64,000 nt of DNA from Abyssibacter profundi. GTDB lineage: Bacteria; Pseudomonadota; Gammaproteobacteria; Nevskiales; OUC007. Below are positions 27,115 through 38,437 of the stretch, piece by piece. The stretch spans positions 144,501 through 208,500 of the forward strand of contig NZ_QEQK01000007.1 of assembly GCF_003151135.1 (NCBI RefSeq). The letters run 5' to 3'. The position numbers and the translations under genes were made by a program. The notes beneath the pieces were generated by a model, which was not told the origin of the DNA, did not search any database, and worked only from the letters and a program-made list of their open reading frames with translations. How positions within the stretch are numbered: position 1 is the stretch's first letter; the number at the start of each line of letters is the position of its first letter.

Positions 27115-27618
27115 ATGCGGGAACCGTTGTTCAATCACGTTGGACGGTATTTCTTCGGCTGCTTGCTGTTCATCTCCGCCGTCGCGAAGCTGTTTGATCC
27201 AAACGGCTTCGTGTCAGTCGTCGCCAGCTATCAAATGATGCCGGACTGGGCCGTCCCTCCGGCGAGTTATGCGCTGGTACTACTCGAGGGCGCGCTGGCC
27301 ATCTGGCTGTTCAGCGGGCGCAAGGCCTCACTGGCCACGCTTTGCTTGGTCTGCCTCTATGTCATTTACTGCAGTTGGGTCGGCTTTGCCTTTCTTGACG
27401 GTCGACGTCTGGATAACTGCGGCGCCTTCGGTACGCTGTTCGAGCGCCCGATCACAGCCGGGCTGGTGGTCGAATATCTGGTCTCGCTGGGCGTGGCGTT
27501 TTTCCTGTGGTCGGCCACCACCGCCTACAAGCTGCGGCAGCAGTTGGCGATCACCCCAGAGCTCGGCGCGATTCCGGTGGACGACATGAAACCGCCGCCG
27601 CCCACCGGGACCGCCTGA
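27115..27618 (+). CDS. MauE/DoxX-like membrane protein
   Basis: 167 residues with four predicted transmembrane helices (GRYFFGCLLFISAVAKLF, ASYALVLLEGALAIWLF, LATLCLVCLYVIYCSWVGFA, TAGLVVEYLVSLGVAFFLW). The layout and the DNCGAFG loop fit the MauE/DoxX membrane family, which includes redox-linked electron carriers; here the role is unknown. It converges with fadH, 10 bases apart. Confidence 0.75.
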   Translation: MREPLFNHVGRYFFGCLLFISAVAKLFDPNGFVSVVASYQMMPDWAVPPASYALVLLEGALAIWLFSGRKASLATLCLVCLYVIYCSWVGFAFLDGRRLDNCGAFGTLFERPITAGLVVEYLVSLGVAFFLWSATTAYKLRQQLAITPELGAIPVDDMKPPPPTGTA

Positions 27619-27628
27619 CCTCCGGCGC

Positions 27629-29665
<2,037 letters not shown>

Positions 29666-29818
29666 TTAAGGCGTGGCACGGGCCTTGCTCGCCGGCTCAG
29701 CCGTGCATCGCCCATATCCGGAAACGGACCGCCCTGGGAACCGGGCTGGGGTCGCACTGCCAACGCCGGGTAGTCGCCCGGTGACGTTCTTGGATGAAAC
29801 AACAAAAGGATGTTGAAG

Positions 29819-30013
29819 ATGAAAATCGTGAAACAGGTCATTGCCGCTGCCGCCCTGTCGGCCGCCATGAGCACCGCCGGCGCCGCTGACAGCACACAGT
29901 CCGATCTGGCCATCTGCTTTGCCCCGTCTCCGGTCGGCAAGGTGACCGACGTCATTGGCGTGACGATCGACGCGTTGGCCTGTGTCGTGAACCAGTTGGT
30001 CTCGCCCGAGTAA
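29819..30013 (+). CDS. Small exported protein, unknown
   Basis: 64 residues. Starts at the ATG at 29819, 8 bases after AGGA. The first 22 residues are a signal peptide (KIVKQVIAAAALSAAMSTAGA, cleavage before AD). The mature part is about 42 residues with two cysteines, possibly one disulfide. No family recognised. It is flanked by fadH and a crotonase on the other strand. Confidence 0.55.
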   Translation: MKIVKQVIAAAALSAAMSTAGAADSTQSDLAICFAPSPVGKVTDVIGVTIDALACVVNQLVSPE

Positions 30014-30116
30014 GCGAACCAAGTCGGCATCCAGCGTGGCCGGCAATGCCGCGCTGGATGCCTGATCGCTGCGCCATGCGAGCGCGCAGTGCACCTCATT
30101 CATGCAGCTGGCTCCC

Positions 30117-30938
30117 TCAGCCCAGTTTGCGCGGCTGATAGGGCGTCGAAGCCTCGCCGCGTTCGGACTGAGCCATTTCGGTATTGCGCTTGGCGGCGAT
30201 CCGCTGGTTCTTGCGCCCCATCACCCGGCGCTGCCATCGGCGCTCCGCCGCCAACGCATCTTCATCACTGGCCAGCCAAGCTTCTTGCAGCAAGGCCTTC
30301 CCGGCGGCGACGGCGTCCGGCGAGCGCTGGACGATCTCTGCGACCAGCGCTTCGGCCCGGGCCTGCGGATCAGCGTCGACATGCGTCACCAACCCCAGCG
30401 CGTGAGCGGCCTCGCCGGAGAGCACGCGCCCCGTAAAGGTCAGCTCCTTGGCAACATCCAGCGGTAGCAGCTCACGCAGCGTGACCGTTCCACTCATGTC
30501 GGGCACCAGACCCCACTTGGCCTCCATGACCGACAGCTTGGCGTCCGGCGTGGCAATCCGAATATCGGCCGCCAGCGCGAGCTGAATCCCCGCACCGAAG
30601 CAGTTGCCGTGGATACAGGCGATCACAGGCACCGGTAGCTCGCGCCAGGCCATACCCCATTGCTGGAAAATGTTGGCGACCGGGCTGTGCAACGCGGCGA
30701 AGCCATGCGCCATGCGCTTGGGGTCGGCAAACATCGCCTTGACGTCTAGACCCGAGCAAAAGCTCGGGCCGTTGCCGGACAGCAGCACCGCGCGAATATC
30801 GCGATTCTTCTTGAGCTGCTGCGCGGTCTTGACCACAGCCTTGAGCAGCGCGAAATCCATGCCGTTGTGCTTCTCGGGCCGGTTCAGGCGCACGTAGGCC
30901 ACCGGGCCCTTGATCTCCAGTTCGACGCGATCGCTCAC
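30117..30938 (-). CDS. Enoyl-CoA hydratase/isomerase (crotonase) family protein
   Basis: 273 residues. Crotonase fold: VAYVRLNRPEKHNGMD near the start, the oxyanion-hole segment GNGPSFCSGLDVKAM, the second one IHGNCFGAGIQLALAADIRI, and the substrate pocket EAKWGLVPDMSGT in which the Glu/Asp positions match hydratases or isomerases. Likely acts on acyl-CoA in beta-oxidation; exact substrate unclear. It is transcribed divergently from a PadR regulator, so it may be that regulator's target. Confidence 0.88.
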   Translation of the reverse strand: MSDRVELEIKGPVAYVRLNRPEKHNGMDFALLKAVVKTAQQLKKNRDIRAVLLSGNGPSFCSGLDVKAMFADPKRMAHGFAALHSPVANIFQQWGMAWRELPVPVIACIHGNCFGAGIQLALAADIRIATPDAKLSVMEAKWGLVPDMSGTVTLRELLPLDVAKELTFTGRVLSGEAAHALGLVTHVDADPQARAEALVAEIVQRSPDAVAAGKALLQEAWLASDEDALAAERRWQRRVMGRKNQRIAAKRNTEMAQSERGEASTPYQPRKLG

Positions 30939-30976
30939 GACGCTCCCTCATCCGATGCATGATGGGCTCGACGTTA

Positions 30977-30994
30977 TATGCACCTTGTTGCATA
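30977..30994. promoter_or_regulatory. Palindrome between crotonase and PadR genes
   Basis: TATGCA (30977-30982) and TGCATA (30989-30994) are perfect inverted arms around 6 bases, 10 bases before the PadR start. PadR-type repressors often bind AT-containing palindromes like this in their own divergent promoters. Confidence 0.5.
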
Positions 30995-31003
30995 GTCAAA
31001 CCC

Positions 31004-31540
31004 ATGTCGCTCAAACACGCCATGCTGGTTTCACTGGCCGAACGCCCTGCCTCGGGCTACGACCTGGTCCGTCGATTTGACCGCTCCGTCGGGTATTTCT
31101 GGCGCGCCAGCCATCAACAGATCTACCGCGAGCTACCCAAGCTGGAGGCCGCCGAGTGGGTTTCCGCGGAGGCCGTGGCCCAAACCGGCAAGCCCGACAA
31201 GCGGGTGTATGCCATCACCACACAGGGGCGCGATGCGCTCGAAGCCTGGCTCGCCCGCCCTGTCGGGCCGGAACCGGTGCGCGAAAGCCTGATGGTGAAG
31301 GTGCGGGGTGCCGCGCTACTGGGCGTCGATTCCGTGCTCGATGAAATCCGGCGCCATCGGCAGGTCCACGCGGACAAGTTGTCCCTGTTCAGGAAGATCG
31401 AACAGGAGGACTTTGCCCAGGGGCCGGGAGACAACCGCAAAACGCGATGTCGCTACCTGGCCCTGCGCAGCGGTCTGCTCTACCACGAAAGCTGGGTAAC
31501 CTGGTGCGATGAAGCGCTGGCGCTGCTCATGGAGGCCTAG
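31004..31540 (+). CDS. PadR-family transcriptional regulator
   Basis: 178 residues. The winged-helix N-terminus is characteristic: SLKHAMLVSLAERPASGYDL, FDRSVGYFWRASHQQIYREL and KPDKRVYAITTQGRDALEAW. The C-terminal helical half (Vir_act_alpha_C-type) forms the dimer. The ATG at 31004 is used because the family starts at SLKHA; 15 upstream codons cover the palindrome. It should repress itself and the divergent crotonase. Confidence 0.92.
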   Translation: MSLKHAMLVSLAERPASGYDLVRRFDRSVGYFWRASHQQIYRELPKLEAAEWVSAEAVAQTGKPDKRVYAITTQGRDALEAWLARPVGPEPVRESLMVKVRGAALLGVDSVLDEIRRHRQVHADKLSLFRKIEQEDFAQGPGDNRKTRCRYLALRSGLLYHESWVTWCDEALALLMEA

Positions 31541-31670
31541 GGGGGCCTAGGGAGGCTCTGATTGATTCGCGCCACCAAGACGGTGCCGAACGACGCTCGC
31601 CCCGGCCCAGCCGCCAGGGTTCATACGGACACCCCAGCTCGAACATCCACATCGACCCACCGACACGCTG

Positions 31671-32603
31671 ATGCCACTGCCCATCGTCTATCACCCGATT
31701 TACTCGAATGTGCGGCTACCGGAGCGGCATCCGTTTCCGATGAGCAAGTTCGCCATGCTTCGAACCCACCTCATCGAGACCGGGGTCGCCGGCGATAACC
31801 AGTTCAGCGAGCCCGCGCCCGCAGAGCGCGCCCTGCTGGAGACGGTCCACGACAGGGACTATCTGGACCGTTTCATTCACGGCGATCTGACACAGGCGGA
31901 AATCCGGCGACAGGGTTTCCCTTGGTCCGAAGCCCTGGTGGCCCGATCCATCACCGCCGTCGGTGGCACGCGTCACACCCTGGAATTGGCGTTCGAGCAC
32001 GGCCTGGCCACCCACTGTGCCGGCGGCACGCACCATGCCCATCGCGATTTCGCCTCGGGTTACTGCCTGCTCAACGACCTCGCCGTGGCAGCGGCCTGGG
32101 CGCTGGACAGCGGCCGGGCCAAGCGTGTGCTGATCATCGACTGCGACGTGCATCAGGGTGACGGCACGGCGCGCATTTTCGAACAGCAGCCGGCCGTGTT
32201 CACGCTGTCCTTCCATGCCGGGAGCAACTTTCCGGCACGCAAGGCAGACAGTGACCGGGATGTCGTCCTGCCCCGCGGCGCCGGGGACACCGAGTACGCC
32301 ACCGCCCTGGCCGCCCATATCCCGGCAGTGCTCGACCGCTTCCAGCCCGACTGCGTGTTGTACGACGCCGGCGCCGATGTGCATGCCGATGACCGGCTGG
32401 GGCACCTGAGCCTCAGCGACGCCGGGATGCGGGCGCGGGATCGCTATGTCATCGAACAATGTGTGCGCCGGCGCATTCCGGTCGCCTGCGTCATCGGTGG
32501 CGGCTACGATCGGGATGTTCCGGCGCTGGTACGCCGACACGCCTTAGTCCACGAACAGGCCAGTGCATGCTTCGAGCAGTTCCTTTCCACAGACGCGGCC
32601 TGA
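31671..32603 (+). CDS. Histone-deacetylase-family (class IV/acetoin-utilisation-like) deacetylase
   Basis: 310 residues. Zinc-dependent amidohydrolase of the HDAC superfamily: GGTHHAHRDFASGYCLLND with the paired catalytic His, DCDVHQGDGTARIF with the zinc ligands, FSFHAGSNFP-like loop, and DAGADVHADDRLGHLSL with another zinc-binding Asp. Bacterial members deacetylate polyamines or small acetylated amines. No signal peptide. The stop lies 37 bases inside the next gene. Confidence 0.9.
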   Translation: MPLPIVYHPIYSNVRLPERHPFPMSKFAMLRTHLIETGVAGDNQFSEPAPAERALLETVHDRDYLDRFIHGDLTQAEIRRQGFPWSEALVARSITAVGGTRHTLELAFEHGLATHCAGGTHHAHRDFASGYCLLNDLAVAAAWALDSGRAKRVLIIDCDVHQGDGTARIFEQQPAVFTLSFHAGSNFPARKADSDRDVVLPRGAGDTEYATALAAHIPAVLDRFQPDCVLYDAGADVHADDRLGHLSLSDAGMRARDRYVIEQCVRRRIPVACVIGGGYDRDVPALVRRHALVHEQASACFEQFLSTDAA

Positions 32604-33448
32604 CAGCCACCGGGCGGCTGGTGGCGCTGCTGCTCGGCCTGTCGTTGGCGACCGGCTGCAGCACGGCCACACGCTTTGGCTACAACCACCTCGACTGGTT
32701 CGCCAAGCGCGAAATCGGCAAGTACTTCGACATGACTGCCGAGCAGGAAGACTGGTTCGAGCAACGATTCGACACCTTGTGGCAGTGGCATCGCCGCGAG
32801 CAGTTGCCGCTGTACGCCCGTGACTTGCGCCAGCTGGCCGAACAGGCACGCGCGCCGCTGAGTCGAGACGCCATCGAGCAGGCACTGGCCATGGTCGAGG
32901 CCCATATCAATGAAGCCCTGCGACGCGCGACCGACGACACCGTGACAATGCTCAGCATGCTGAACGATGACCAGGTCGCAGCCGTGCTGGAACGCATCGA
33001 CAAGAACATCGAAGACGCCGCTGAAGAACTCGCCGAGCAGGACGACATTGAACGGCGTGAAGCCGCTGCCAAGCGGGTGCGTAAATGGATGGAAGAGCGA
33101 TACGGTCGCCTGTCACGCGAGCAGCGAAATCTGATCGATGCCTGGGCGGGCGAGCGCGAATACTCGCCCGAGGCTTGGCTTGCCCGCTCTCGTCAATGGC
33201 GCGATGCATTGGCCGAGGCCCTGGACCAACGCCAGAGCAGCGGGTTTGCCGATCGCGTCACCTATCTGCTGTTCGACGATACGGCCCTGGTACCCGAGCC
33301 TCTCGAAGCCGAACGCAGGCGCAACCGACACCGCTGGCTGGACCTGGCCGCCGAGATCAGCGCCATGACCAGCGAGCGCCAGCGCGACCATCTGGTCGAG
33401 TACATCAGCGACTTTGCCGAGGATTTCGAAGCACTCGCGCAGCGCTGA
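32567..33448 (+). CDS. DUF6279-type lipoprotein
   Basis: 293 residues. The ATG at 32567 gives a lipoprotein signal with lipobox ATGC (LLGLSLATGCSTATRFGYNH). The mature part is helical and charged (RFGYNHLDWFAKREIGKYFD, then many Glu/Arg heptads) and matches the DUF6279 family of unknown role. It overlaps the deacetylase gene by 37 bases. Confidence 0.8.
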   Translation: MLRAVPFHRRGLTATGRLVALLLGLSLATGCSTATRFGYNHLDWFAKREIGKYFDMTAEQEDWFEQRFDTLWQWHRREQLPLYARDLRQLAEQARAPLSRDAIEQALAMVEAHINEALRRATDDTVTMLSMLNDDQVAAVLERIDKNIEDAAEELAEQDDIERREAAAKRVRKWMEERYGRLSREQRNLIDAWAGEREYSPEAWLARSRQWRDALAEALDQRQSSGFADRVTYLLFDDTALVPEPLEAERRRNRHRWLDLAAEISAMTSERQRDHLVEYISDFAEDFEALAQR

Positions 33449-33546
33449 TCACCCCCGATAGACCGTGCTGCGCCACGCTGCCTGTCCAACCTCGTTCCTG
33501 GGCGCTTTGCTAAGTTGTGAGGACAGCTTTGAGGAAGGAGCAGCCC

Positions 33547-34926
33547 ATGTCGAAACATCGCATTGGCGCACTGATGGCGCTGGCCCTGGTTGCCTGCGGC
33601 AACCCATCGTCGCCCCCGGCAACCGATCCAACCGCCGGGCCGATTGTCGATCTCGAGCAGATTCGCGACATGGGGGTCTTGCGTGTCGCCACGCGTAACG
33701 CCCCGACCACCTGGTACATCGATCGCACGGATCAACCCGCGGGCCTGGAGTATGACCGAATCCGTGCACTGGCCACGGCTCTGGGGCTTGATCTGGAAAT
33801 CGTCGAAGCCGCCTCCACGCAAGCCGTGCTGGCACTGGTGCGTCGCGGGGAGGCGCACCTGGCAGCGGCCGGTATCACCATCACCCCGGCGCGGCAGACT
33901 TCGCTGCAGTTTTCGTCCCCGACGCTACAGGTCACCGAGCAGCTGATCTGTAACCGGGAAGGCCTGCGCGTCACCGATCGGGCCGAACTCGCCGGGATGA
34001 CGCTCACCGTGGCAGAGGCCACCAGTTATGCCGACACGCTGAACACGCTGAGGGACACCGCGCCGGGGCTCACGGTACGAACCGTCGACACCACAACCGA
34101 GGCCTTGCTGCGCCAGGTTTGGCAAGGGGCACTGGACTGTACCGTGGCCGACTCCCATGTCTTTGCACTGAACCGTCGCTACTTTCCCACCCTGGTGGCC
34201 GAGTTCGACCTGACAGAGACACGCGCGCTGGCCTGGGCCGTGCACCCCGACGCCAGCGAACTGCTGCAAGCCGTCAACCGTTGGCTGGATCAACCCGCCA
34301 CGCAGGCCCTGCTTGCGGAGACCCGTGCAAGGTACTTTGCGCCGGCGGAACGGTTCGACTTTGTCGATTTGCGGGCGTTTACCCACCGCATCGAGCACCG
34401 CTACCCCAAGTACGACCAGTACTTCATGGCAGCCGCGCAAGACCACGACATCGACCCCTTGCTCCTGGCCGCCCAGGGCTACCAGGAGTCGCATTGGGAC
34501 CCTGAGGCAACCAGCCCGACTGGTGTCCGGGGCATCATGATGCTCACGCGACCGACGGCGCGATCGGTAGGCGTGACCGACCGGCTCGACCCGGTGCAAA
34601 GCATCGAAGGCGGCAGCGCCTACCTCGCCAAGATGAAAACCCGATTCTCCAATGAGGTCACCGAGCCAGACCGCACCTATCTTGCGCTGGCGGCCTACAA
34701 CATCGGACGCGCCCATCTGCACGATGCCCAGAAGCTCGCCCGCGAGCTGGGCAAGAGTCCGCACCACTGGGACGACATGAAAACAGTGCTGCCGCTGCTG
34801 TCTGACAAATCGGTTTATCCGAAGCTGAAATACGGCTATGCCCGGGGTCACGAACCGGTGCGATACGTCGAGCGCATTCGCAGCTACCAGGACATTCTGG
34901 CCGCGCACGCACCGACCGAGAGCTAA
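33547..34926 (+). CDS. MltF-like membrane-bound lytic transglycosylase (lipoprotein)
   Basis: 459 residues. AAGGAG precedes the ATG at 33547. Lipobox VAC (residue about 18), a solute-binding-like SBP_bac_3 domain (GVLRVATRNAPTTWYIDR and onward, residues 45-270), then an SLT transglycosylase domain with the catalytic Glu in AAQGYQESHWDPEATSPTG and TGVRGIMMLTRPTAR. It cleaves peptidoglycan glycan strands at the outer membrane's inner face. A complete MltF is about 480-520 aa, so it is slightly short. Confidence 0.9.
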   Translation: MSKHRIGALMALALVACGNPSSPPATDPTAGPIVDLEQIRDMGVLRVATRNAPTTWYIDRTDQPAGLEYDRIRALATALGLDLEIVEAASTQAVLALVRRGEAHLAAAGITITPARQTSLQFSSPTLQVTEQLICNREGLRVTDRAELAGMTLTVAEATSYADTLNTLRDTAPGLTVRTVDTTTEALLRQVWQGALDCTVADSHVFALNRRYFPTLVAEFDLTETRALAWAVHPDASELLQAVNRWLDQPATQALLAETRARYFAPAERFDFVDLRAFTHRIEHRYPKYDQYFMAAAQDHDIDPLLLAAQGYQESHWDPEATSPTGVRGIMMLTRPTARSVGVTDRLDPVQSIEGGSAYLAKMKTRFSNEVTEPDRTYLALAAYNIGRAHLHDAQKLARELGKSPHHWDDMKTVLPLLSDKSVYPKLKYGYARGHEPVRYVERIRSYQDILAAHAPTES

Positions 34927-35128
34927 CGCCACGGGCGGCAACCACCGCCGGGCCCGGGGTGGTCACCGTTGGTCCGCCACGACTGTAGTGTTCCTGCAGA
35001 TGGCCGATGACCCCTGACTTGGTCGGGCGCCTGCCGGCGCTTGGCACAGAACCAAACTCGCGCCTGCGCTCGTCGCTCGCGTTGCCGCCTGAAAACAAGA
35101 CCGCCCCGGGACACCGACGCTGGATACT

Positions 35129-36880
35129 TTGTACAGAATTGGTTGGCGACGCCCGCCACGTCGCCTTGAGACCCAGCTCAGCCTGGCGCTGACACTGCTG
35201 GCGATGGGCGTGGCCACCATCGTGGCGGCCATGATGCTGCGCGTGCTGCATTCAGCACATGAGCAATCGCTGCGGTCATCGCTGCAAGATGCCGCTCACG
35301 TCACGGCTGATGCAGTGACGCGCTTTGTCGAGGACCACCGCCGCGCGGTGGCGGCGGCGGCGATCGCCATTGAGCACGGCACCGACCAGGCCACCCTACT
35401 GCCCGCGCTGCATCAGGCGTATCCCGGCCTGTTAACCATGGCCGTCACCGATGCGACCGGTACGGTTGTCGCAGCCTCTCCAACCCTGACGCCCTCCGGG
35501 CAACCCGTCACCCAGCAGGGCTTCAACATTGCAGATCGCCCCTACTTCGTCGCTGCCCGGCAGAGCACCGACGTGCATGTCTCCGAGGTGTTCCGTGGGC
35601 GGGGGCTGGGTGACGATGTCATCGTGGCCCTGGCGGTCGCCTTGCAGGACGAACAGGGGGCGTTTTCCGGCGTGCTTCAGGCTGCGCTGGATCTGACGCA
35701 ACTCGGCGAGATACTCGGCGACACGGCTGATGACCCCTACAGCTACGTGGTGATCGACAACCACGACAGAGCCATTTTTGCCTCGAGCAACCAGACCATT
35801 CAGCCCTTGGACTCTGTCGCGGACCGCGATTGGTTGGCCACGGGGCGCTCGGTCCCGAGCGGGGACATTTTCACGCTGGAAGAAGCCGATACGGACTGGC
35901 TGGGCATTTTCATGCCTTCGGCGCAGGGGTGGACGGTCGGCATCGGCACACCCAAGGCGCGCCTGTACCAGTACGGACCGGGCACGCTCGTCGCGACTGG
36001 CCTGCTGCTCATCGCGGTTTCGCTGATGGCCTGGCTGCTGGCACGTTGGCTGGCACGCCGGGTGTCTCGCCCCGTTGCCCATGTCGCCCGCGCCATGGCA
36101 AAGGCCGACCTGGACGACCCGTCCCCTTCCATTCAGCTGCCGGCAAGCGGATCCAGCGAGGTGCAGGACCTGGTCCAGAGCCTGCAGACCTTGCTGACCC
36201 GACTGGCGGACTCGCACACCCGGTTAAAGGAAGCGCTGACGCGTGAATCCAGCGCGCGCGAATTGCTGCAGATCGAAATGGAAGATCGCGAGCAAATCAT
36301 CAAGGCGCGAACGCTGGAATTGCATGAGGCCAATATGGCCCTGGAGCAACTCAGTCGCCAGGACGGGCTGACCGGCCTGGGCAACCGGAGACTGCTCGAC
36401 GAACGCCTCGAACTCGCCTGGGAAAACTGCGCCCGTGACGGCGAGTGGCTTACGGTGGTTCTGGTGGACATCGACCACTTCAAGGCATTCAACGACACCT
36501 ATGGGCATCAGGCCGGCGACCAGGCACTCAAGCAGGTGGCCCGTGCACTACAGCGTTGCACCCATCGCGCCAGTGACCTGGCCGCGCGTTACGGCGGGGA
36601 AGAGTTCTGCATTCTGCTACCTCGGACCGCGCAGGACGGCGCCGAGCGGTTCGCAGAGCACATCGTCGAGGCCGTTCGACAGCTGGCTATCATTCATGGC
36701 GGCGGCATCAATGGTCTGGTGACCATCAGCGCCGGCGTGGCCACCCAGCGGCCGGAGTCCAGCGGCAGCGCCACCGACCTGATCGGGCGAGCTGACGCGG
36801 CGCTATACCAAGCCAAAGCCCGCGGCAGAGACCGCTGGGTTTGCGCCAAGAGCCTGCAGCTGGTCGCGGGACGAGACTAA
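35129..36880 (+). CDS. Membrane diguanylate cyclase (Cache-HAMP-GGDEF)
   Basis: 583 residues from a TTG; no ATG lies upstream in frame and the next Met is inside the first TM helix. TM1 (SLALTLLAMGVATIVAAMML), a periplasmic Cache domain to about residue 285 (YPGLLTMAVTDATGTVVAAS, GFNIADRPYF), TM2 (GPGTLVATGLLLIAVSLMAW), HAMP, a short coiled coil and a GGDEF domain with an intact RYGGEEF active site and inhibitory RxxD (RASD) five residues before it. It should make cyclic di-GMP in response to an extracellular ligand. Confidence 0.93.
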   Translation: MYRIGWRRPPRRLETQLSLALTLLAMGVATIVAAMMLRVLHSAHEQSLRSSLQDAAHVTADAVTRFVEDHRRAVAAAAIAIEHGTDQATLLPALHQAYPGLLTMAVTDATGTVVAASPTLTPSGQPVTQQGFNIADRPYFVAARQSTDVHVSEVFRGRGLGDDVIVALAVALQDEQGAFSGVLQAALDLTQLGEILGDTADDPYSYVVIDNHDRAIFASSNQTIQPLDSVADRDWLATGRSVPSGDIFTLEEADTDWLGIFMPSAQGWTVGIGTPKARLYQYGPGTLVATGLLLIAVSLMAWLLARWLARRVSRPVAHVARAMAKADLDDPSPSIQLPASGSSEVQDLVQSLQTLLTRLADSHTRLKEALTRESSARELLQIEMEDREQIIKARTLELHEANMALEQLSRQDGLTGLGNRRLLDERLELAWENCARDGEWLTVVLVDIDHFKAFNDTYGHQAGDQALKQVARALQRCTHRASDLAARYGGEEFCILLPRTAQDGAERFAEHIVEAVRQLAIIHGGGINGLVTISAGVATQRPESSGSATDLIGRADAALYQAKARGRDRWVCAKSLQLVAGRD

Positions 36881-36904
36881 AGAGCAGCTCGACCAGCCTG
36901 TTGG

Positions 36905-38377
36905 CTACAGCCCCCCGCGCGACAGCGACTCCGTGTAGGCCCGGCAGGCGGCGAAGATGTCCGCTGCCCGGGGTCCGGCGGACTCCACGATCTCCCGAAG
37001 GCAATACGCCGGCTGCGGCAAATAGTCCCCCATCACCTCGATCGGTGGCGTGCCCTGCGGCACGTTGTGGATGGCCTGCTCGAAACGCGTGTCGGGCAGC
37101 ATGTGCCGGTAGATCAGCAGGGCATCCACGTAGGGCCCCCAGGGCATCCAGTCGATTGCGTTCTCGGCGACCGCATTGGTGGGTCGGTCCGCTGCATCGG
37201 AGACCATCATGGTGAAGTAGCCCTGCTCATCGAGATGAGCCTGATAATCCGCCACGCAGCCCACGTAACGCTGGGTGGGCAAGTCGTTCTGACACACTGA
37301 CCAATAACGTAGCTGTTCGTCGCCCAAGGCAACGCCGGGCTGCTCCCGGAATGTGGGTGCCTTGGCCCGGATCATCACGATATTCCCGTAGGTGCGGCTG
37401 AACAGGTTGGTGGAATAGGCATTGTGGATGTTGGACAAGAAGCCGCCGCCGGCCGGTAACGCGGTTTCCACGCCCTCCGGTACGGGTAGCCCGAATACGC
37501 CACGCAAGACGTTCACGACCGTACTGGGTAGACCGTAGAACACGCGGGAATCCGACTCAGGGTCGCCGATCGGCACGGTGCCGGGGCGCGCCAGAAACGG
37601 ATCGTCGATGAAATCGGCGTCTTCCAGCACGTCGTTGAAACCCAGCGATGGCACGGTGTCACCCAGCGTCGGCAGCAACGGTTCCACGCAATCGGCGGTC
37701 GGCAGCAATTCGATATCGCCATCGCGGGTCTCGAGCGTCAGGATGGGCAGTCCCACGCCACCGTCGAAATCCAGACCCTCGTCAGGGATGTACACACGAT
37801 AAATCAGCGCGGTCAGGGCCGGCTGGGGCACAGGCAGGGGGCCGAGCGAGGTCTCGCCGGCATAAAGCGTGTTCGGCGAGGGCGAATCGGGTTGTCCGGT
37901 AAACTCCACATACGCCGTGTAGGGGTCACCCCAGGCATCCGCGGCCGGCCGGCGCGTCTGGACGAAAGGATTGAGCCCGCCTGTCACCGGCGCGATCTCG
38001 CGATCCGCCAGGGCATCGGTCGGCCGTAGAATCGGATCGTAGACGTTGTACGAGAAGTAGCGTGCCTGGGGGTAGGCGCCGTCGATGCGCAGTCGGGTCT
38101 CCGGCAGCATGGGCACCAACGCCACCCAGTACTTTGCGGATTCATCGGGAAAAGCGATGTTGGCGGTGTCGATGTTACTGGCCGCCTGCCAGCCGCAGGC
38201 CACGCCAAACGGGTACTGATCTCGAACAGGTCCGCTCGCTGGCTCACCGGACGCCCCGCCTGCTGCTGATTGGGTTTCGCCAGCCGGCTCGGAATCCGAA
38301 CCGGCACAGCCAACCAAGCCTAGGCTTAGCAGCAACGCCAGACCGGCCGCGCGCATCGAGTCGATCGTCTTGTCCAT
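36905..38377 (-). CDS. Putative secreted lipoprotein, unknown function
   Basis: 490 residues. Signal with lipobox VGC (LALLLSLGLVGCAGSDSEP). The mature protein has a folded look with W/Y/P-rich motifs (KYWVALVPMLPETRLRIDGA, YFSYNVYDP, DWMPWGPYVDALLIYRHMLP) and eight or so cysteines. I recognise no enzyme family with certainty, though relatives with a similar YW..LVP..P region occur in actinobacteria and gammaproteobacteria. It follows the TetR gene by 60 bases on the same strand, so they may form an operon. Confidence 0.6.
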   Translation of the reverse strand: MDKTIDSMRAAGLALLLSLGLVGCAGSDSEPAGETQSAAGGASGEPASGPVRDQYPFGVACGWQAASNIDTANIAFPDESAKYWVALVPMLPETRLRIDGAYPQARYFSYNVYDPILRPTDALADREIAPVTGGLNPFVQTRRPAADAWGDPYTAYVEFTGQPDSPSPNTLYAGETSLGPLPVPQPALTALIYRVYIPDEGLDFDGGVGLPILTLETRDGDIELLPTADCVEPLLPTLGDTVPSLGFNDVLEDADFIDDPFLARPGTVPIGDPESDSRVFYGLPSTVVNVLRGVFGLPVPEGVETALPAGGGFLSNIHNAYSTNLFSRTYGNIVMIRAKAPTFREQPGVALGDEQLRYWSVCQNDLPTQRYVGCVADYQAHLDEQGYFTMMVSDAADRPTNAVAENAIDWMPWGPYVDALLIYRHMLPDTRFEQAIHNVPQGTPPIEVMGDYLPQPAYCLREIVESAGPRAADIFAACRAYTESLSRGGL

Positions 38378-38437
38378 GTTGTCGTCTCCAGTCGTTGCAA
38401 CCCGCCGCTCTAGTGGCCGTGGTGTTGCGGGCTTAGG

